From positions 11,973,001-12,037,000 of the forward strand of contig CM049413.1 in NCBI GenBank assembly GCA_026929865.2: DNA of 64,000 nucleotides, read 5' to 3'. Positions 1 through 11,431 of the stretch are shown here, piece after piece. The notes under the pieces were generated by a model. It was not told where the DNA came from. It did no database searches and saw only the letters and a list, made by a program, of their open reading frames with translations. The position numbers were made by a program, and so were the translations under genes. Origin of the DNA: Hyperoplus lanceolatus. Taxonomy: Eukaryota > Chordata > Actinopteri > Uranoscopiformes > Ammodytidae. Numbering within the stretch: the first letter of the stretch is position 1; each line of letters opens with the position of its first letter.

Positions 1-348
1 AAGCGGCTGGTTTGACCATGCAAAAACAAGGGACCACTGGCTTGACCACAGTTGTTCCACAGCCCGATAGTTTGACCCACATTCTGGCGGCGGCTATCGC
101 AGTCCAGCCTAAACCCCGCCCCACCAGTAAGGGTAGGGTCATAAACCCCGCCCTACCAGTAAGGGTAGGGTCGGCGGTGGAAACAACACCGAAATTCTTA
201 AAAGTGAGCTGTCCCGCTCTGAGCCGCTCCGACCCGACCCGCTCTACTCGGTGGAAACGAGGCATTAGACTGCTGCATTTAAGGTGAGAGGACTGTTTTT
301 CATGTCAAATTGAAAATATTTAGCTCCTCAGTATTTTTCTTCTAGGCT
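1..348. other. Gene-free GC-rich stretch with short direct repeats
   Basis: No gene is recognised. A unit of about 30 bases containing CCAGTAAGGGTAGGGTC occurs twice in a row near 113-172, and the word TTTGACCA/TTTGACCC recurs in the first 90 bases. This looks like the end of an interspersed repeat. The short open frame here has no recognisable content. Confidence 0.4.
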
Positions 349-584
349 TTTACACAATGGGTTTATAACAAAACACTTGTTACCCTAACAAAGTGTGAAG
401 GGTAAGCTATAGTTTAGATTGTTTTAGCAAGCTAATTAGTTGTCAGATGGTTGTTGGCCTTGATGCTTTACACAATGGGTTTATAACAAAACACTTGTTA
501 CCCTAACAAAGTGTGAAGGGTAAGCTATAGTTTAGATTGTTTTAGCAAGCTAATTAGTTGTCAGATGGTTGTTGGCCTTGATGC
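349..584. repeat. Perfect tandem duplication, 2 x 118 bp
   Basis: Bases 349-466 are repeated without a single difference at 467-584. Both copies start TTTACACAATGG and end GGCCTTGATGC. The perfect identity means either a very recent duplication or an assembly artefact. It lies in non-coding DNA and no function is suggested. Confidence 0.9.
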
Positions 585-2459
585 TAGCAATACATTCCAG
601 TTGGGGTTGGTCGTCACATTTTTTGGGGGGTTGGTTGTCACATGTTATCCAAAGGGTGCAGCCAGGAAAGGAACCCAATAACAAAATAAAATGTCAAGCT
701 GTATCCTCACTGACACCCCAGAGGAGGAGAGAATTGAGCAGGAAAGGCAGCTAGCATGCAAAAGAGAAAAAGGGCAACAAAATCAAAACGACCAAAATGT
801 CTCCAGACCTCCCTGAGCTGCTTTGAGGTTGATTTGATCAAGTGTGTAGGACGTGGAGGTAAATAAGTAGCATGCAATATTTACTTGACCCAGCAGTTGG
901 CACACTCACTTTTTCTTAATATTATTGTGTGGGCTTACTCAGGCCTTGGGTCTCATTAAGCATATCAAATGTTGAGAAGATCAGAGTATGGTGGAGTTAG
1001 GCCAACTTCCTGTTTTTTTGGTGAATATTTCAAATTAAAAGACTTCCTGTAGATTTTGGGGCGGGGCTTCAAGAGGCTTTTTTGTTTGTCCTGGGATTGT
1101 ACATTGCTGTATAAAATTTGGTCCATCTAAGTCATGGACCTATAAAACCGTTGGAACGTTGAAGCCATTCATTCCTATGAAAGCTGCTCATTGGCGCAGG
1201 GCGACCATACAGGAAGTATTCGGCTTCCGCGTCCACGGTGCCAACACGCCCCTAAAGCGTGACGCGCAGTGTACGTTTCACTGACGTTCTTGGATGAAGA
1301 AAGCAGTGTAACCTCCCTCGAAAACAAACTGAAAGACGTTGAAAGCCGTTGGGCTAATAAAACGCTTGAGGTGGCGTTTTTAAATGAGAAAACTTCAGTT
1401 TTATTAGTACATGGTCTAAAGATAAGTATGAGCCTATGATTGATATCCAGAAAAAATTTGCGGAGACACAATCTTGTTCGCCGCTTGTATTGTGTGGACG
1501 GGGATATCTGCCTCAGGGCTCCATGGAAAATAAGCTCCCATTCACAGCATGCAGTACCAATGGGTTGGCCACTAGTCCATGCTGGCTGCTCGGAGAAGGC
1601 AGCATCCTGGGGGCCTGATCTAAGTGTAACACAGCCTGAGTTATGATCAAGTAAAGGGTTCATGGCGTCCGTTTCTGATGTTTTTTGTCGAATGAGGCGC
1701 CGGTGCTGCAAGACGGTGGTTCCGATTAAAACAAGCTTTCGGGTATATCATCTTCCATGTCGGAGGACATACTCTATTATATTTTTTTTTGCACAAAAAT
1801 TTGTTATGTGTGCACTTTACTCTGCAATCCTGCAGAGTAATGTGGGGTTATGACATATGATGGAATTTTGGAGAATATCGGCCTCCATCTCGTCATAATT
1901 ATTCGGAATCAAACAAAATATTTATTCGGCACGCATTCACGAGGGGATTCCTTTTTGCAAACGTATCCGATATCCAGGCATGAAAACTCATAAGCCATGA
2001 AAAAGGTGAGAAGTCCGAAAACAAACACCGGTAGGGGGGTCTGGATGTTAATCTGCAGTGACAATCCGCCAACCGCGGCCGTTAACCAGCATGCGCATGA
2101 ATCAATGCAAATGGCTGTAAAACAACGGTTGGCAAACTCTGTGAATTTATTTAAAAAGTGATTCACATAAACCGAGTAGGCACTAGGGTTGCCACCTTGG
2201 ATTTAAGAAAAAAGGGACACTTGATGTTTGGGGCGGAGGGATCGGCCATTATTAGGCTACCAGTTCAGACTGACCAGTCTAATGACCTATAATAACCATA
2301 AACACCTACAGTGCTTTTTACAGTATGATATATAAGGAGACTGAGGTGGGAACCCTGTACCTTGTAGGGGGGTTCGAGGGAATGCTCCCCCGGAAGAAAA
2401 AAATGCAACCTTTTAAAGTAAAATTCATCAATCTGGTGCACTTTTAGAAGAAAATTGCA
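585..2459. other. Gene-free stretch
   Basis: No host gene, RNA gene or clear transposon ends were recognised. An open frame of 178 codons on the minus strand (1175-1711) has no family features and lies in low-complexity intergenic DNA. I regard it as chance. The part around 2340-2450 resembles DNA at 9410-9540 and, inverted, 41290-41410, so it is repeat-derived. Confidence 0.5.
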
Positions 2460-2850
2460 TGCAACCAGGCCCAAGGGCTCAGGGGGGCCCTAAGCCAGAA
2501 ATACTGATAGTAACTTTACATGTCAAATTGTCAAAGAGCTCAGTCACTCATGTCAATAACAGGGTCCAAAAAGGAATCACCTAAAATAAGGAAATAAATC
2601 ATCATGGGCCCCTCAACTAGTAGGTGAATAATAGAAAAGCAAGTGCAAAACTAAAGCATTATTAGCTCTGTCTTAGGGGCTTCATGAGGGGCCTTGAAGG
2701 CCCCCTCACACATACAGTAATAAGCTTTCTATGTGTAAATGCTATACTGTTCATAAAAAGTAGCTATCCATCTGTTGAATAGGGATAGGGAGGAGTGGGG
2801 CAGGGGGGAGGGGGGGCATTCTGGGCCCATTATCTCATAATCCGTATATG
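2460..2850 (+). repeat. hAT-like element remnant (same family as 40797-41550)
   Basis: Most of this stretch matches 40840-41540 in order, including GGGCTCAGGGGGGCCCTAAG near the start and CTCATAATCCGT near the end. The right end (...ATAATCCGTATATG) corresponds to the terminal repeat of the better-preserved copy, which has an 8-base target duplication. The left terminal repeat is not seen here. It carries no coding capacity. Confidence 0.65.
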
Positions 2851-4130
2851 AACCAAATAGTTTCCACAATCTTTTTTTCTATTTTCGCGGGGAGCATGCA
2901 CAAGCATTATTTATTAAAAAAAAAAAAAGTGGGGGCCCCACACTTTGTCTTGAAACGGGCCCCGAGATCGTTGAGACCGCCCCTGCCCGCTGCGCTTTCT
3001 CTCTGCCCAGCCCCGCTCGCCTCTCCATTGAGAATGCATTAGTTGGCGCAACATTTTTGAATTATTTACTGCCTCCTTATGGTATAAAAATCAGCTGTTC
3101 GCTTTCTTTGCCTTGGTATTGTTGGAACTGTCTGTCACTGACTGAATGTCTGGCTAATTATCTATAGACTACATGTAGGCCTACTAACGTTAACAGAATG
3201 TAACTTTTTTTTTCCTCTAATTTGTACTCTTACTTCAGTCATGTATTTTTTGGGCTTTCCAGTCGACTCCGTCGGGACTTCTTTCGGCTATATCAATACA
3301 TTGTATCAACACAACTGGCGAAAAATTCTCGTCTCTGGGCTCGCGCTCGGCCGTTTCAGATGGTAGGCGACTTTCCGCTCGCGCTGTCAGCTGGCTTCGC
3401 GTTGGGCTCCCCGTGTGAAGTGACGGGCGGAGGATCCCACGAGCGCGCGCATGCGTTTGACGAGCAGCACGGAAGCGAAAGTTCAAAGGGAGTGCGCCCG
3501 CTTGTTGTGCCGCCTGACAGAACGCTGCACCTTCTCTCTGCCTGCTCGCTTCTCCATCTCTCTGCCCGCTCGCCCTCCATTGAATGTATAAGCAGCCGCG
3601 ACAAGGACTCCCGTGTGCAACGGCCATGGCCGGCCATCGGACCCCCCCCCCAAAAAAAAATATTTTCTCAACGGATCTCCACGAATCACACAAGTGGCCA
3701 ATTTTGTTTTCAAAAAGGTGAGTTTCACCGAAAGGTGACGAGTTTGCATGCCTGGATATCACTGAGATTTACATAGGAACGAATGATTCTTGAAAAGAAA
3801 AAAAAGGAAAATTGTTAATCAATACTTACTTTTAAACTACTTGAAGTTGAAGTGCTTTGTCAACTGCAGTGTCAGTTAGCACTCTTCGCCTTCTGTCTCC
3901 AGGACACCTCCATGCATAGCCCACATGGGTTCATAGCCAAAGCTCTGTTTACATCCGGTTAAGGGATTTTCAAAATAAGAGTCCTGCCACTGTAACACAT
4001 TGACCAATCAACGTGTCTGTCTTTCCACACGTGACTTTTGCTACAGTTCTTCCATGGCTTTGTAAAAAGAGATTTGTAAAAAGACTTAGTCTATTTGAGC
4101 TTTTAGAACCACAATTAATATAATTTACAG
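2851..4130. other. Gene-free stretch with a duplicated GC-rich segment
   Basis: No gene recognised. Two GC-rich segments, near 2978-3040 and 3528-3590, resemble each other (both contain TTCTCTCTGCC and CTCCATTGA), which suggests a diverged local repeat. The overlapping open frames at 3222-3776 on both strands have biased GC-rich composition and no family features. Confidence 0.4.
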
Positions 4131-4335
4131 ATGTGTCTACACACAGAACCGTGTACACACACAAATCTTTGTGTGCATGCACAAAACCATTTGCAGACAC
4201 ACAAATCTGTGTGCACACACACACAAAACCATTTTCAGACACACAAATCTATGCACACACGCACAAAACCATTTACACACGAATCTGATTACAGACACAC
4301 AAAACTGTATACACACACAGATCTAAATATGCATT
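4131..4335. repeat. Diverged minisatellite, about 40-bp unit
   Basis: About five imperfect copies of a unit built from ACACACAAATCT, a CA-rich middle and ACAAAACCATTT follow each other. Units are roughly 36-42 bases and diverged. Open frames on both strands here (repeated His/Thr or Cys/Val words) are products of the repeat. Confidence 0.7.
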
Positions 4336-4759
4336 TGCAAACGTTTTGATACAGTAATAGCCCCATAAGCCCCCTTTACTCATACTGAACTTGTATCAAT
4401 GTGCATGTTGCGCTTATTCCTGCATAAACACATTCCGACGATGCGAGTGCGCGCAGGGCGTGAGCGGAATTTTTTTTTCCCTTGCAAGATCTCTGCACCT
4501 GCTTTTTGGCACATTTACTGTAACATTTACTGTAATGTAAGCTTTTAGACACACCAATGCTGTAGGGGGGGTTAACCATGATAGCACTGCTACCAGAAGC
4601 TTTCCTCATCAGTATAACAACCATCTGCCACCTTCGTTTAAAGGCTAAATATGTAATTTTCAATTTTTCTTAGAAAATAATAGATAAAATATACAGAATA
4701 ATTTGCAGAACACCCTCACAAAGACACCTCAAAACTTGATGAAATATCACAGTATTAGG

Positions 4760-4988
4760 GATTTTTTTTTCTCTCTCTCTAGGGCCACCCCCTGTTGGCT
4801 GGGCCCTAGAAAGCTTTCCCACTTTCTACCCCTTGTGGGCGGTCCTGCCGGTGGGGTCTTCTTTCTGTTGCTGTAGCCCATCTGCTTCAAGGTTGGTTGT
4901 GTTTTTCTTTCAGAGATGGTATCCTGCATACCCTGGTTGTAACGAGTGGTTATTTGAGTTATTGTTGCCTTTCTATCATCACAAATCT
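4760..4988 (-). mobile_element. Tc1-like transposon, middle of transposase (part 2 of a split copy)
   Basis: Read on the minus strand, 4988-4760 encodes RKATITQITTRYNQGMQ and then MQDTISERKTQPTLKQMGYS. This matches the Tc1-like fish transposase segment I recall just downstream of the helix-turn-helix. The preceding part of the same transposase lies at 8691-9062, so the 3.7-kb foldback element at 4989-8690 was inserted between them. The copy is decayed, and the catalytic DDE part beyond about 4760 is not recognised. Confidence 0.75.
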
Positions 4989-5035
4989 ACGGTAGCGCTG
5001 AGCATTCACCAAATGAAAAAAAGTTTCACAGCAGG

Positions 5036-5080
5036 ATCTCGTAATTACGAGATAAGGCTCTCGTAATTACGAGATAAGGA
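5036..5080. repeat. Palindrome cluster, left arm of foldback element
   Basis: Two copies of the perfect palindrome CTCGTAATTACGAG stand close together just inside the left terminal repeat. The right arm has three perfect copies and one changed copy at 8556-8643. Subterminal palindromes in DNA transposons are often transposase-binding sites; that role is inference here. Confidence 0.8.
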
Positions 5081-6551
5081 TCACCCTCTTATTCATCAAT
5101 AACGATGTCTGTGTGTGTGTGTTTGTGTGCAGACGAGGTGAACCTAGCCATAGGAAAACGTAGGCAATAGCCTTGGTTTCCGGACTATAATGGACCCCAT
5201 AATCAATACAATTATTTTAAATATTTGTTTACTGTTCATTCATTAATCAGCGATCGCATCGGGTACTGAGGGACACACTTTCGGCTTTACGCCCGCGATC
5301 AGCTGCTGAGGTCCGACTGGGTTTTTCTGCTGAATAGTCCCAGTGACTGCATATCTGCACAAAGTTGACATGGCTATACGGTCCGTGTACGAAATATTAT
5401 TTTGAATTAAGGGCCGAGTTCAAAGTGACATAAAGGAATATAGGACTCGTAATTCCGTTTTACCGTTTTCCAGCTGGAATGCAGAAACGAAAATATCATC
5501 CAAATCTTCCTTTCTTGTTTATTGGTACACAACGAAAAACAAATGACAGAACAAGGAAATGTGTGAACGGAGGGTTTTGTTAATTTGTATTAAGAGCTGA
5601 GTACAAAGTGACAGAAAGGAAATGGAAGAACTGAGAGGTTTTATTTCCTACATTCAATTCTGACAGTAAAACAAATAAATGAGCCTCATTGGCTTTTCCG
5701 TCTGTGGGCGGACTTCTCCTGATTGGTTGCAGCGCTCCGTCAGTTGTGCCACTGAGCTTCCTCTTCTGTATTTCCAGCGTAAAAGTAACCTTTATAAAAG
5801 GATCGAAAACTGATACATTTATCTTCAGATTGTGATCAATGCTTGCAATAAGAAAGTAGGGAACTCAGAAAGCAGCACATAATAAGCCTAAATAGGCAAT
5901 AATCAACCTCTAAATAAAATGCGTAGATTCTATCTAGCAAACAAAGTTACAATGAATCGATCACCACCGTTACATGGACAGTGTTTGAATAAAGCTTATC
6001 TTTATTATTATCAATAGAGCTATAAGCAAATAGTGAATATTAAGCCTGCGGTGGCATCTGTAAGCGTAGTTTGCAATTTATGTTCAGCACCAACTGCAGC
6101 TGCAGAAGAATAATAAAAAATCACAATAAATGTGTCGATTCATCTGACAAACACGTCTACACTAATTACTCTGATAGAATAAAAACTCTTAGAAAATACA
6201 CAAAGTAACGGTCCTCTCTCTCTCTCTGTGTTTCTCTCTCGGCTGCGCGCTGCATTATAATGTTTGTGATCGCGTGTTGGTAGGGGTAGAGAAATGTTGA
6301 GTGGTTGGGAGTGAGAATGTGTTCTTAAATAAAAAATAAAATAAAATATTTGGCCTATTATTTTATTCAAACAAGTAGGCTATACATTTTACAGATTTTG
6401 CTCAATAGGGCATAGGCTATGGGTCAGTGTATGCTATGATCCTATTATAAAGGCTACGTTTACGCTGGAAATACAAAAGCAGGAAGCTCTCATGTGGCAC
6501 AGCCAATGAGGCTCTTTATTTGTTTTCATATAATTGGGACTAAGCTCTTAA

Positions 6552-6925
6552 ACCTGCAGTGTGTAGAATTTTGGGTTTTATTTCCTAGCAGATTTTGTAG
6601 AAAGTAATTATAATATCCATAAGTACATTTAATTTAGTGCATAATAGCTGAAAAAAATGTTTTGAATGATTTTTTTTCCCCTTAGAAAGGGTCTCATATA
6701 TGTCCATATTTCTGCATACTTTGGACCATGGCCTAGTGCCGCCATCTTGAAAGTGTCATAGTTGGAATGTCATCAGGTGCATTGTTTCAAATGTAGAATT
6801 GTTCTTGTCCTTGAAGGCCACTGTAGCTTCTGTTATTATTCTAAAGGGTTGGGGTTACCCAGGGAGCGTTGCATTCTAGAACTTTGTAGAACTTTCTTGA
6901 TGATGTCACATTACACACTGCACCT
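6552..6925. mobile_element. TTAA-flanked MITE inside the foldback element
   Basis: The element runs from ACCTGCAGTGTGTAGAA to the inverted end TTACACACTGCACCT and is flanked by TTAA on both sides (6548-6551 and 6926-6929). The opposite arm of the host element reads straight through this site, which shows the pre-insertion state with one TTAA. The TTAA duplication points to piggyBac- or Kolobok-type transposition. There is no open frame of interest, and the terminal sequence GCAGTGTGTAGAATTT is familiar from many fish genomes. Confidence 0.8.
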
Positions 6926-7120
6926 TTAATACAAATTAACAAAACCCTCCGTTCACCCATTTCCTTGTCCTGTCATATTTGTTTTTCGTTTTGTACCAAT
7001 AAACAAGAAAGGAAAATTCGGATGGAATTTTCGTCTCTGCATTCCAGCTGGAAAACGGTAAAACGAAATTACGAGTGGTATATTCCTTTAGGCCTATGTC
7101 ACTTTGGACTCGGCCCTTAA

Positions 7121-8046
7121 AGCAGCAACGAGTAACATTTAAATATCTTTTAAACAGCCTCATGTTTCCTCTCATAATCATAAATTACCTTTAACAGCAA
7201 ACGAGACCATCTGTGCAAAGAAAGACTTTTTTATATAGTTTTTATTACTGCATTTGATCTGGTCGTACACCCAGTCCGCTTTTCGGTTCACGCGTGCATG
7301 CTCTATGGTCACATATCCGTATTGGTCGCAGATTTCAGTGCGGCGCAGGAACGCGATTTGAGAAGCCTATGGCTCCAGGTGAGGGAAGGGGAGCGGGAGC
7401 CTTGTTTGAGACAGTTTTTTGTTCATAATGACTGATAACGGGGCTGAACCATCAAAGAAAAAAAAGAAAATGCAATGAAGAAAAGCTAAAAGGGAGAGTG
7501 ATAGGCGGGCGAGAGGGCGTTGCCAAGCAACGTATACACAATTTCACGCAGCGAACCTAGACTGCAGTGTTTACTCCTAAATGAATGAGCGGTAGCCTAC
7601 TAAAACAAAGTTTACTTTGCCTCACCACACCACAACATCAGATGACCATTATTCATCTGAAATAGTCATTATTTACAACATAAACACATTACCTCATCGT
7701 GATCCATACTAACTAACTGCCATCTCTCGTTCATTCGCTTGGTGAGAGGACACGGACTCGTTCAGCTCCGTGAGAGGTGACAATGCATCAACTCATTGCA
7801 ATCAGGTGTGTTCAGCACTTACTGCCATTAGTTGATGCTGTGTCACCCATAGACTCACAGAGCCGAAAAGAGTCCGGTGCCCCCCACACTTTCAACACAC
7901 GGACACGCACCATATTGCTTCCTGATTATTTGAATCTTGCACTCCCTGCACGAGCTAGAAAACAGCTTCACGACAGCTGGCGTCGTTAAAATACTACCGC
8001 TTTTGTTCAAAGGTGTCGCCAACGTGCCGACTTATTCGTAGTGGCT
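7121..8046. mobile_element. TTAA-flanked non-autonomous element inside the foldback element
   Basis: Ends AGCAGCAACGAGTAA and the inverted AGCCACTACGAATAA are flanked by TTAA at 7117-7120 and 8047-8050. The left arm of the foldback element continues across this position without the 930 bases, which confirms the insertion. The ends resemble those of the element at 54573-55680 (AGCAACAACATGTAG), so both may belong to one family. No transposase is encoded. Confidence 0.75.
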
Positions 8047-8463
8047 TTAATTCAAAATAACACTTCGTACACGGACCCTATACTCATTGTCATGCCCTCC
8101 TTGTAGAAAGTTCTTATGTGTTTGTATGAGTCATGGGTCACACCGAGTTTAACGACTGCATTTAATCAAAGCATTCAATAAAACTGCGCTCCGATACAGT
8201 AACAAACAGGAGGTAAAAGTGAACTAGCCCACCGGGCATTCTGATTGGATGAGGCAACACAGTACGGTGGCTCCGGTGGCTCATAATGAACAAACTGCAT
8301 ATAAAAAGTGAAAGTGTGTCCCTCATTTTCCGATGCAATCGCTGATTAGTGAATGAACAGTAAACAAATATTTAAAATAATTGTATTGATTATGGGGCCC
8401 ATTGTAGTCCGGAAACCAAGGCAATTAATTGCCTACGTTTTCCTATGGCTAGGTTCACCTCGT

Positions 8464-8466
<3 letters not shown>

Positions 8467-8520
<54 letters not shown>
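8467..8520. repeat. (CA)n microsatellite
   Basis: About 27 CA dinucleotides in the right arm of the foldback element. The matching place in the left arm (5109-5130) has a short interrupted TG run, so the repeat grew in one arm after insertion. Confidence 0.95.
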
Positions 8521-8524
<4 letters not shown>

Positions 8525-8555
8525 TCGTTATTGATGAATGAGAGGGTGATCCTTA

Positions 8556-8643
8556 TCTCGTAATTACGAGATCCATATCTCGTAATTACGAGATAGGCCT
8601 ACTTATCTCGTAAATACAAGATCTTTTCTCGTAATTACGAGAT
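8556..8643. repeat. Palindrome cluster, right arm of foldback element
   Basis: Three perfect copies of the palindrome CTCGTAATTACGAG and one changed copy (CTCGTAAATACAAG) stand in about 90 bases next to the right terminal repeat. The left arm has only two copies. Confidence 0.85.
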
Positions 8644-8690
8644 CCTGCTGTGAAACTTTTTTTTATTTGGTGAATGCTCAGCGCCACCGT

Positions 8691-9062
8691 ACAAATCATA
8701 TCCACTGACCTCTGACTTCAACAAGGCATTTTACGTCCACACAAATGCCGCTCACAAGAGATTTTCTCTTTTTCGGACCATTCTCTGTAAACCCTAGAGA
8801 TGGTTTAGAGTGAAAATCCCAGTAGATCAGCAGTATCTGAAATACTCAGACCAGCCCTTCTGGCACCATCAACATTGCCATGTTCAAAGTCACTTAAACC
8901 CCCTTTCTTCCTCATTCTGTTGCTCGGTTTTAACCTCAATAAGTTGTCCCTTCCAGGTCTACATGCCTAAATGCATTACGTTTCTGCCTTGAGATTGGCT
9001 GATAAGTTATATGTGTTAAGAAGAAAATGAACCACTGTACCTAATAAAGTGGCCGGTGAGTG
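8691..9062 (-). mobile_element. Tc1-like transposon, 5' part (part 1 of a split copy)
   Basis: On the minus strand this begins with TATACACTCACCGGCCACTT, a familiar end of a very common fish Tc1-like family, and runs into the N-terminal transposase region, where GGTTTACAGAGAATGGTCCG corresponds to VYREWS in the helix-turn-helix. It stops at the foldback element's target duplication and continues at 4988. The frame is not intact. Confidence 0.75.
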
Positions 9063-9216
9063 TATAAAGTAACATTTATGTGATTTTGTTTTAGTGCCTT
9101 GCAGACTGGGTGGAAGTCCAGAGTGTGTCTGCTTGGCCGGAGAAGCGTGGTGAGATCAAGAAGATGATGGAAATGGCAGCCAAGGACATAGAGAGGCTTG
9201 GGGGAACAGTGGAGAT

Positions 9217-10388
9217 CAGTGTTTCCCCTAGAATCTTTTTTAGGGCCAGTGGTAAGAGCTGATAAAGAGTATGCGCGCAGCGTGCATACCAAATTTCTAG
9301 TGGAAATTGACCAAAACTAACCTTATTATGGATGAGCCTCTTTTGACAGCCCGCTACAAATTAAGGCATAGGGTTATGCCTTCAAATTAGGTACGTTTGT
9401 ACACTTTGTGTTTCCCTCAGGACTTTTTGAGACTGCTGGGGGAGAATGGACCTTGTGGGGTCTTGGGGCATGCCCTTGCAGAAGAAAACCTTTACTTTTT
9501 TAAAGTTAAATGCATCAATCTGGTGCACTTCGAGAAGCTAAATCTGATTTTATTTTTTTGCTCTGTAAACAGCTGTCATATATGTCCTGCCTAAAACAAT
9601 TTTCTGGAATAATTTGGAGACACAAGCCATATAAACTACTGAACAAAAATACATGGATAAGCGGTTGAAGATGATGATGATGATGATGATGATGAAAATA
9701 AAATATTATAAACACTATTACCTAATATAGACAGGTCAGTCCTGTCTAGTATTAATTTCTGGAATAATCTGGATCATGAAACATTTTCTTTAATTTATCA
9801 AATATTAATTTAAAATAAATGAATTAACCTAGGCTACATAGGCCTATCATGATTAGCAATCAATCAAAATGTGTGCAAAATAAGCCAGATTTCGTATTCC
9901 GACCATTAGCCTATATTTCATGTAGCCTAGTTCTCACTTTAAATCATAAAAATAAAGTAGCATTGAAAATACCAAAAAAATAAAGCTTGTAGCCTGCTGT
10001 TTTCAAGATAACTTGCTGTGCTATCTCAGCTGTTGATACAGATTGGTTGCCACGGCAACGTAGCGACTTTAACTTTCTAAGTTTTGCTCAGCACAACTCC
10101 GTTACTGAGTCCTAAATATCTCCAGTGTATGCCATGGACCTATTCACCTTATTTTGAATAAATGAATAAAGGAAGGTTCTTTCTCGTCAGTTTCCCTGTT
10201 TGACATGTGCGCTCCGTATGCACACGCGCATCGCGCAGACAAAAAATAATAATAATAATAAAAAAAAAATATTTTATTTATTTTTTATTTTTTACCTTCT
10301 TTTTTCCGGGCAGCTGTTGGCCTGGCGGGGGGTCCCATTGGCTTGGTGGGCCCGCCAGGCCTGTAGGCTATAATGGTAGGGGAAACAC
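9217..10388. mobile_element. hAT-like element in exon 2 of the CNDP2 copy
   Basis: The insert starts CAGTGTTTCCCCTAG and ends with the inverted TAGGGGAAACAC. TGGAGAT from the exon is repeated on both sides, a 7-base direct repeat and slightly short of the usual 8. Comparison with intact exon 2 shows exactly what was inserted. Part of the inside (9410-9540) resembles DNA at 2340-2450, and inverted at 41290-41410. No transposase frame was seen. Confidence 0.7.
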
Positions 10389-10496
10389 TGGAGATGGTGG
10401 ACATTGGAACACACAAGGTCTGAGTGTCTCTGTTGCACTTTTTAAGTTAGTCTCTGTTTGTTACTCCCCTCCTCATCCCTTTCTAAATCTTAACAT

Positions 10497-10657
10497 TTTT
10501 TTATTTTATTTATTTATCCTTTATTTAACCAGGTTAGTCTCATTAAGATTAAAATCTATTTTTCAAGAGAGACCTGGCCAAGATGGACAGCAGAACACAG
10601 GTACACATAAAACACAATACAAAATACAAGTTCGATATTAAATACAGTTTACATATT
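10497..10657. repeat. Interspersed repeat fragment in the CNDP2 copy intron
   Basis: About 160 bases absent from intron 2 of the real gene are inserted after CTTAACATT. They contain TTTATTTAACCAGG and GAGACCTGGCCAAGATGG, words familiar from a common unclassified fish repeat. Terminal repeats are unclear. Confidence 0.5.
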
Positions 10658-10683
10658 ACATTTACTCAAAGTACGGTTGTTTG

Positions 10684-11431
10684 TAGTGATGTTACGTCCG
10701 ACACGGAAGCCCCGAAGCCTGTGTCGAGCAAAGGGGGGCGTGTCCACATGAAGCCTGTCTCGAGGCCTGTATCGTTTGTCACAGCACCACCTGACTAAAC
10801 ACAAACGAGGCCCCGTTTGACAAACGGGGCTTCGTTTGTGTTTAGTCACGTGACTGCCTCGTGAAGTGAACGGGTATTTTCAAAGGCTGGGGAAGTTGTT
10901 TCTAAAAGAAGGAATCGCCTCAGCCCCAACACAGTCAAGAAAATCTTGTTCCTAAATAAAAATCATTGAAAACACCTCCCCATCCCCCAGCCAACTTCCC
11001 CAATCCCAGTTATAACCCAGTCACACAAGCACTTCATATGTTTATTTATCCATAAAAAAATACCACTCATCCAACAACGTATATAAACACTACTCATCCA
11101 ACACTCTATATATGTATTATGTTATAATATACTATTATTATATTATATGTGTCAATATATCACAAATGACCAATTTATATTTTTATATACAATCATTATT
11201 ATCAAGATACCAGGATCAGGATAGATTAGGTTTTTCATCTGGCTTTAAAATACCTCTAATGGAGATTTTTACACACTGGAAAAATAACAGAGAGCCACTA
11301 CTGTAACATACCAGCAGATGTCAGTATTCCTAAATGAGCTGTTAAATGGGGCTTTGTCGATCAGGCCTTTTGGTGAAGCATTTGGCCTGAAAGATTCGAT
11401 CAATTCACGGGGCCTCATCTCACCATCACTA
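10684..11431. mobile_element. Non-autonomous hAT element, 748 bp
   Basis: Ends TAGTGATG...CATCACTA are flanked by a perfect 8-base duplication GTTGTTTG (10676-10683 and 11432-11439). The CNDP2 intron has this word once, so the empty site is known. Ends and subterminal words (TAGTGATG, GAAGCCCCG, GTCACGTGAC) are shared with the transposase-bearing hAT at 26933-29688, so this is probably a deletion derivative of that family. A hairpin-forming repeat lies at 10801-10839 (ACAAACGAGGCCCCGTTTG and its near-complement). Confidence 0.9.

Larger units (their letters stand above)
4989..8690. mobile_element. Long-TIR foldback DNA transposon, non-autonomous
   Basis: The ends are inverted copies: ACGGTAGCGCTGAGCATTC at the left, and the reverse complement of ACGGTGGCGCTGAGCATTC at the right. 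Flanks ACAAATCT (4981-4988) and ACAAATCA (8691-8698) form an 8-base target duplication with one mismatch. The arms match over hundreds of bases: about 4989-5260 with 8330-8690, 5405-5600 with 6930-7120, and 5680-5800 with 6440-6545, at very roughly 90-95% by eye. Without the two later TTAA insertions it would be about 2.4 kb and could fold into a long hairpin. No transposase frame is present. The superfamily is not determined; an 8-base duplication allows hAT or P-like groups. It sits inside a Tc1-like element. Confidence 0.85.

Noticed and set aside
1175-1711. Open frame of 178 codons on the minus strand
   Set aside because: No family features, lies in repeat-like intergenic DNA and has no splice or promoter support.
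3222-3776. Overlapping open frames on both strands (up to 184 codons)
   Set aside because: GC-rich biased composition opens all frames; no recognisable protein.
9041-9292. Minus-strand open frame that recurs at 17919-18134
   Set aside because: Both are antisense to CNDP2 exon 2 and its copy; the shared peptide comes from the duplication.
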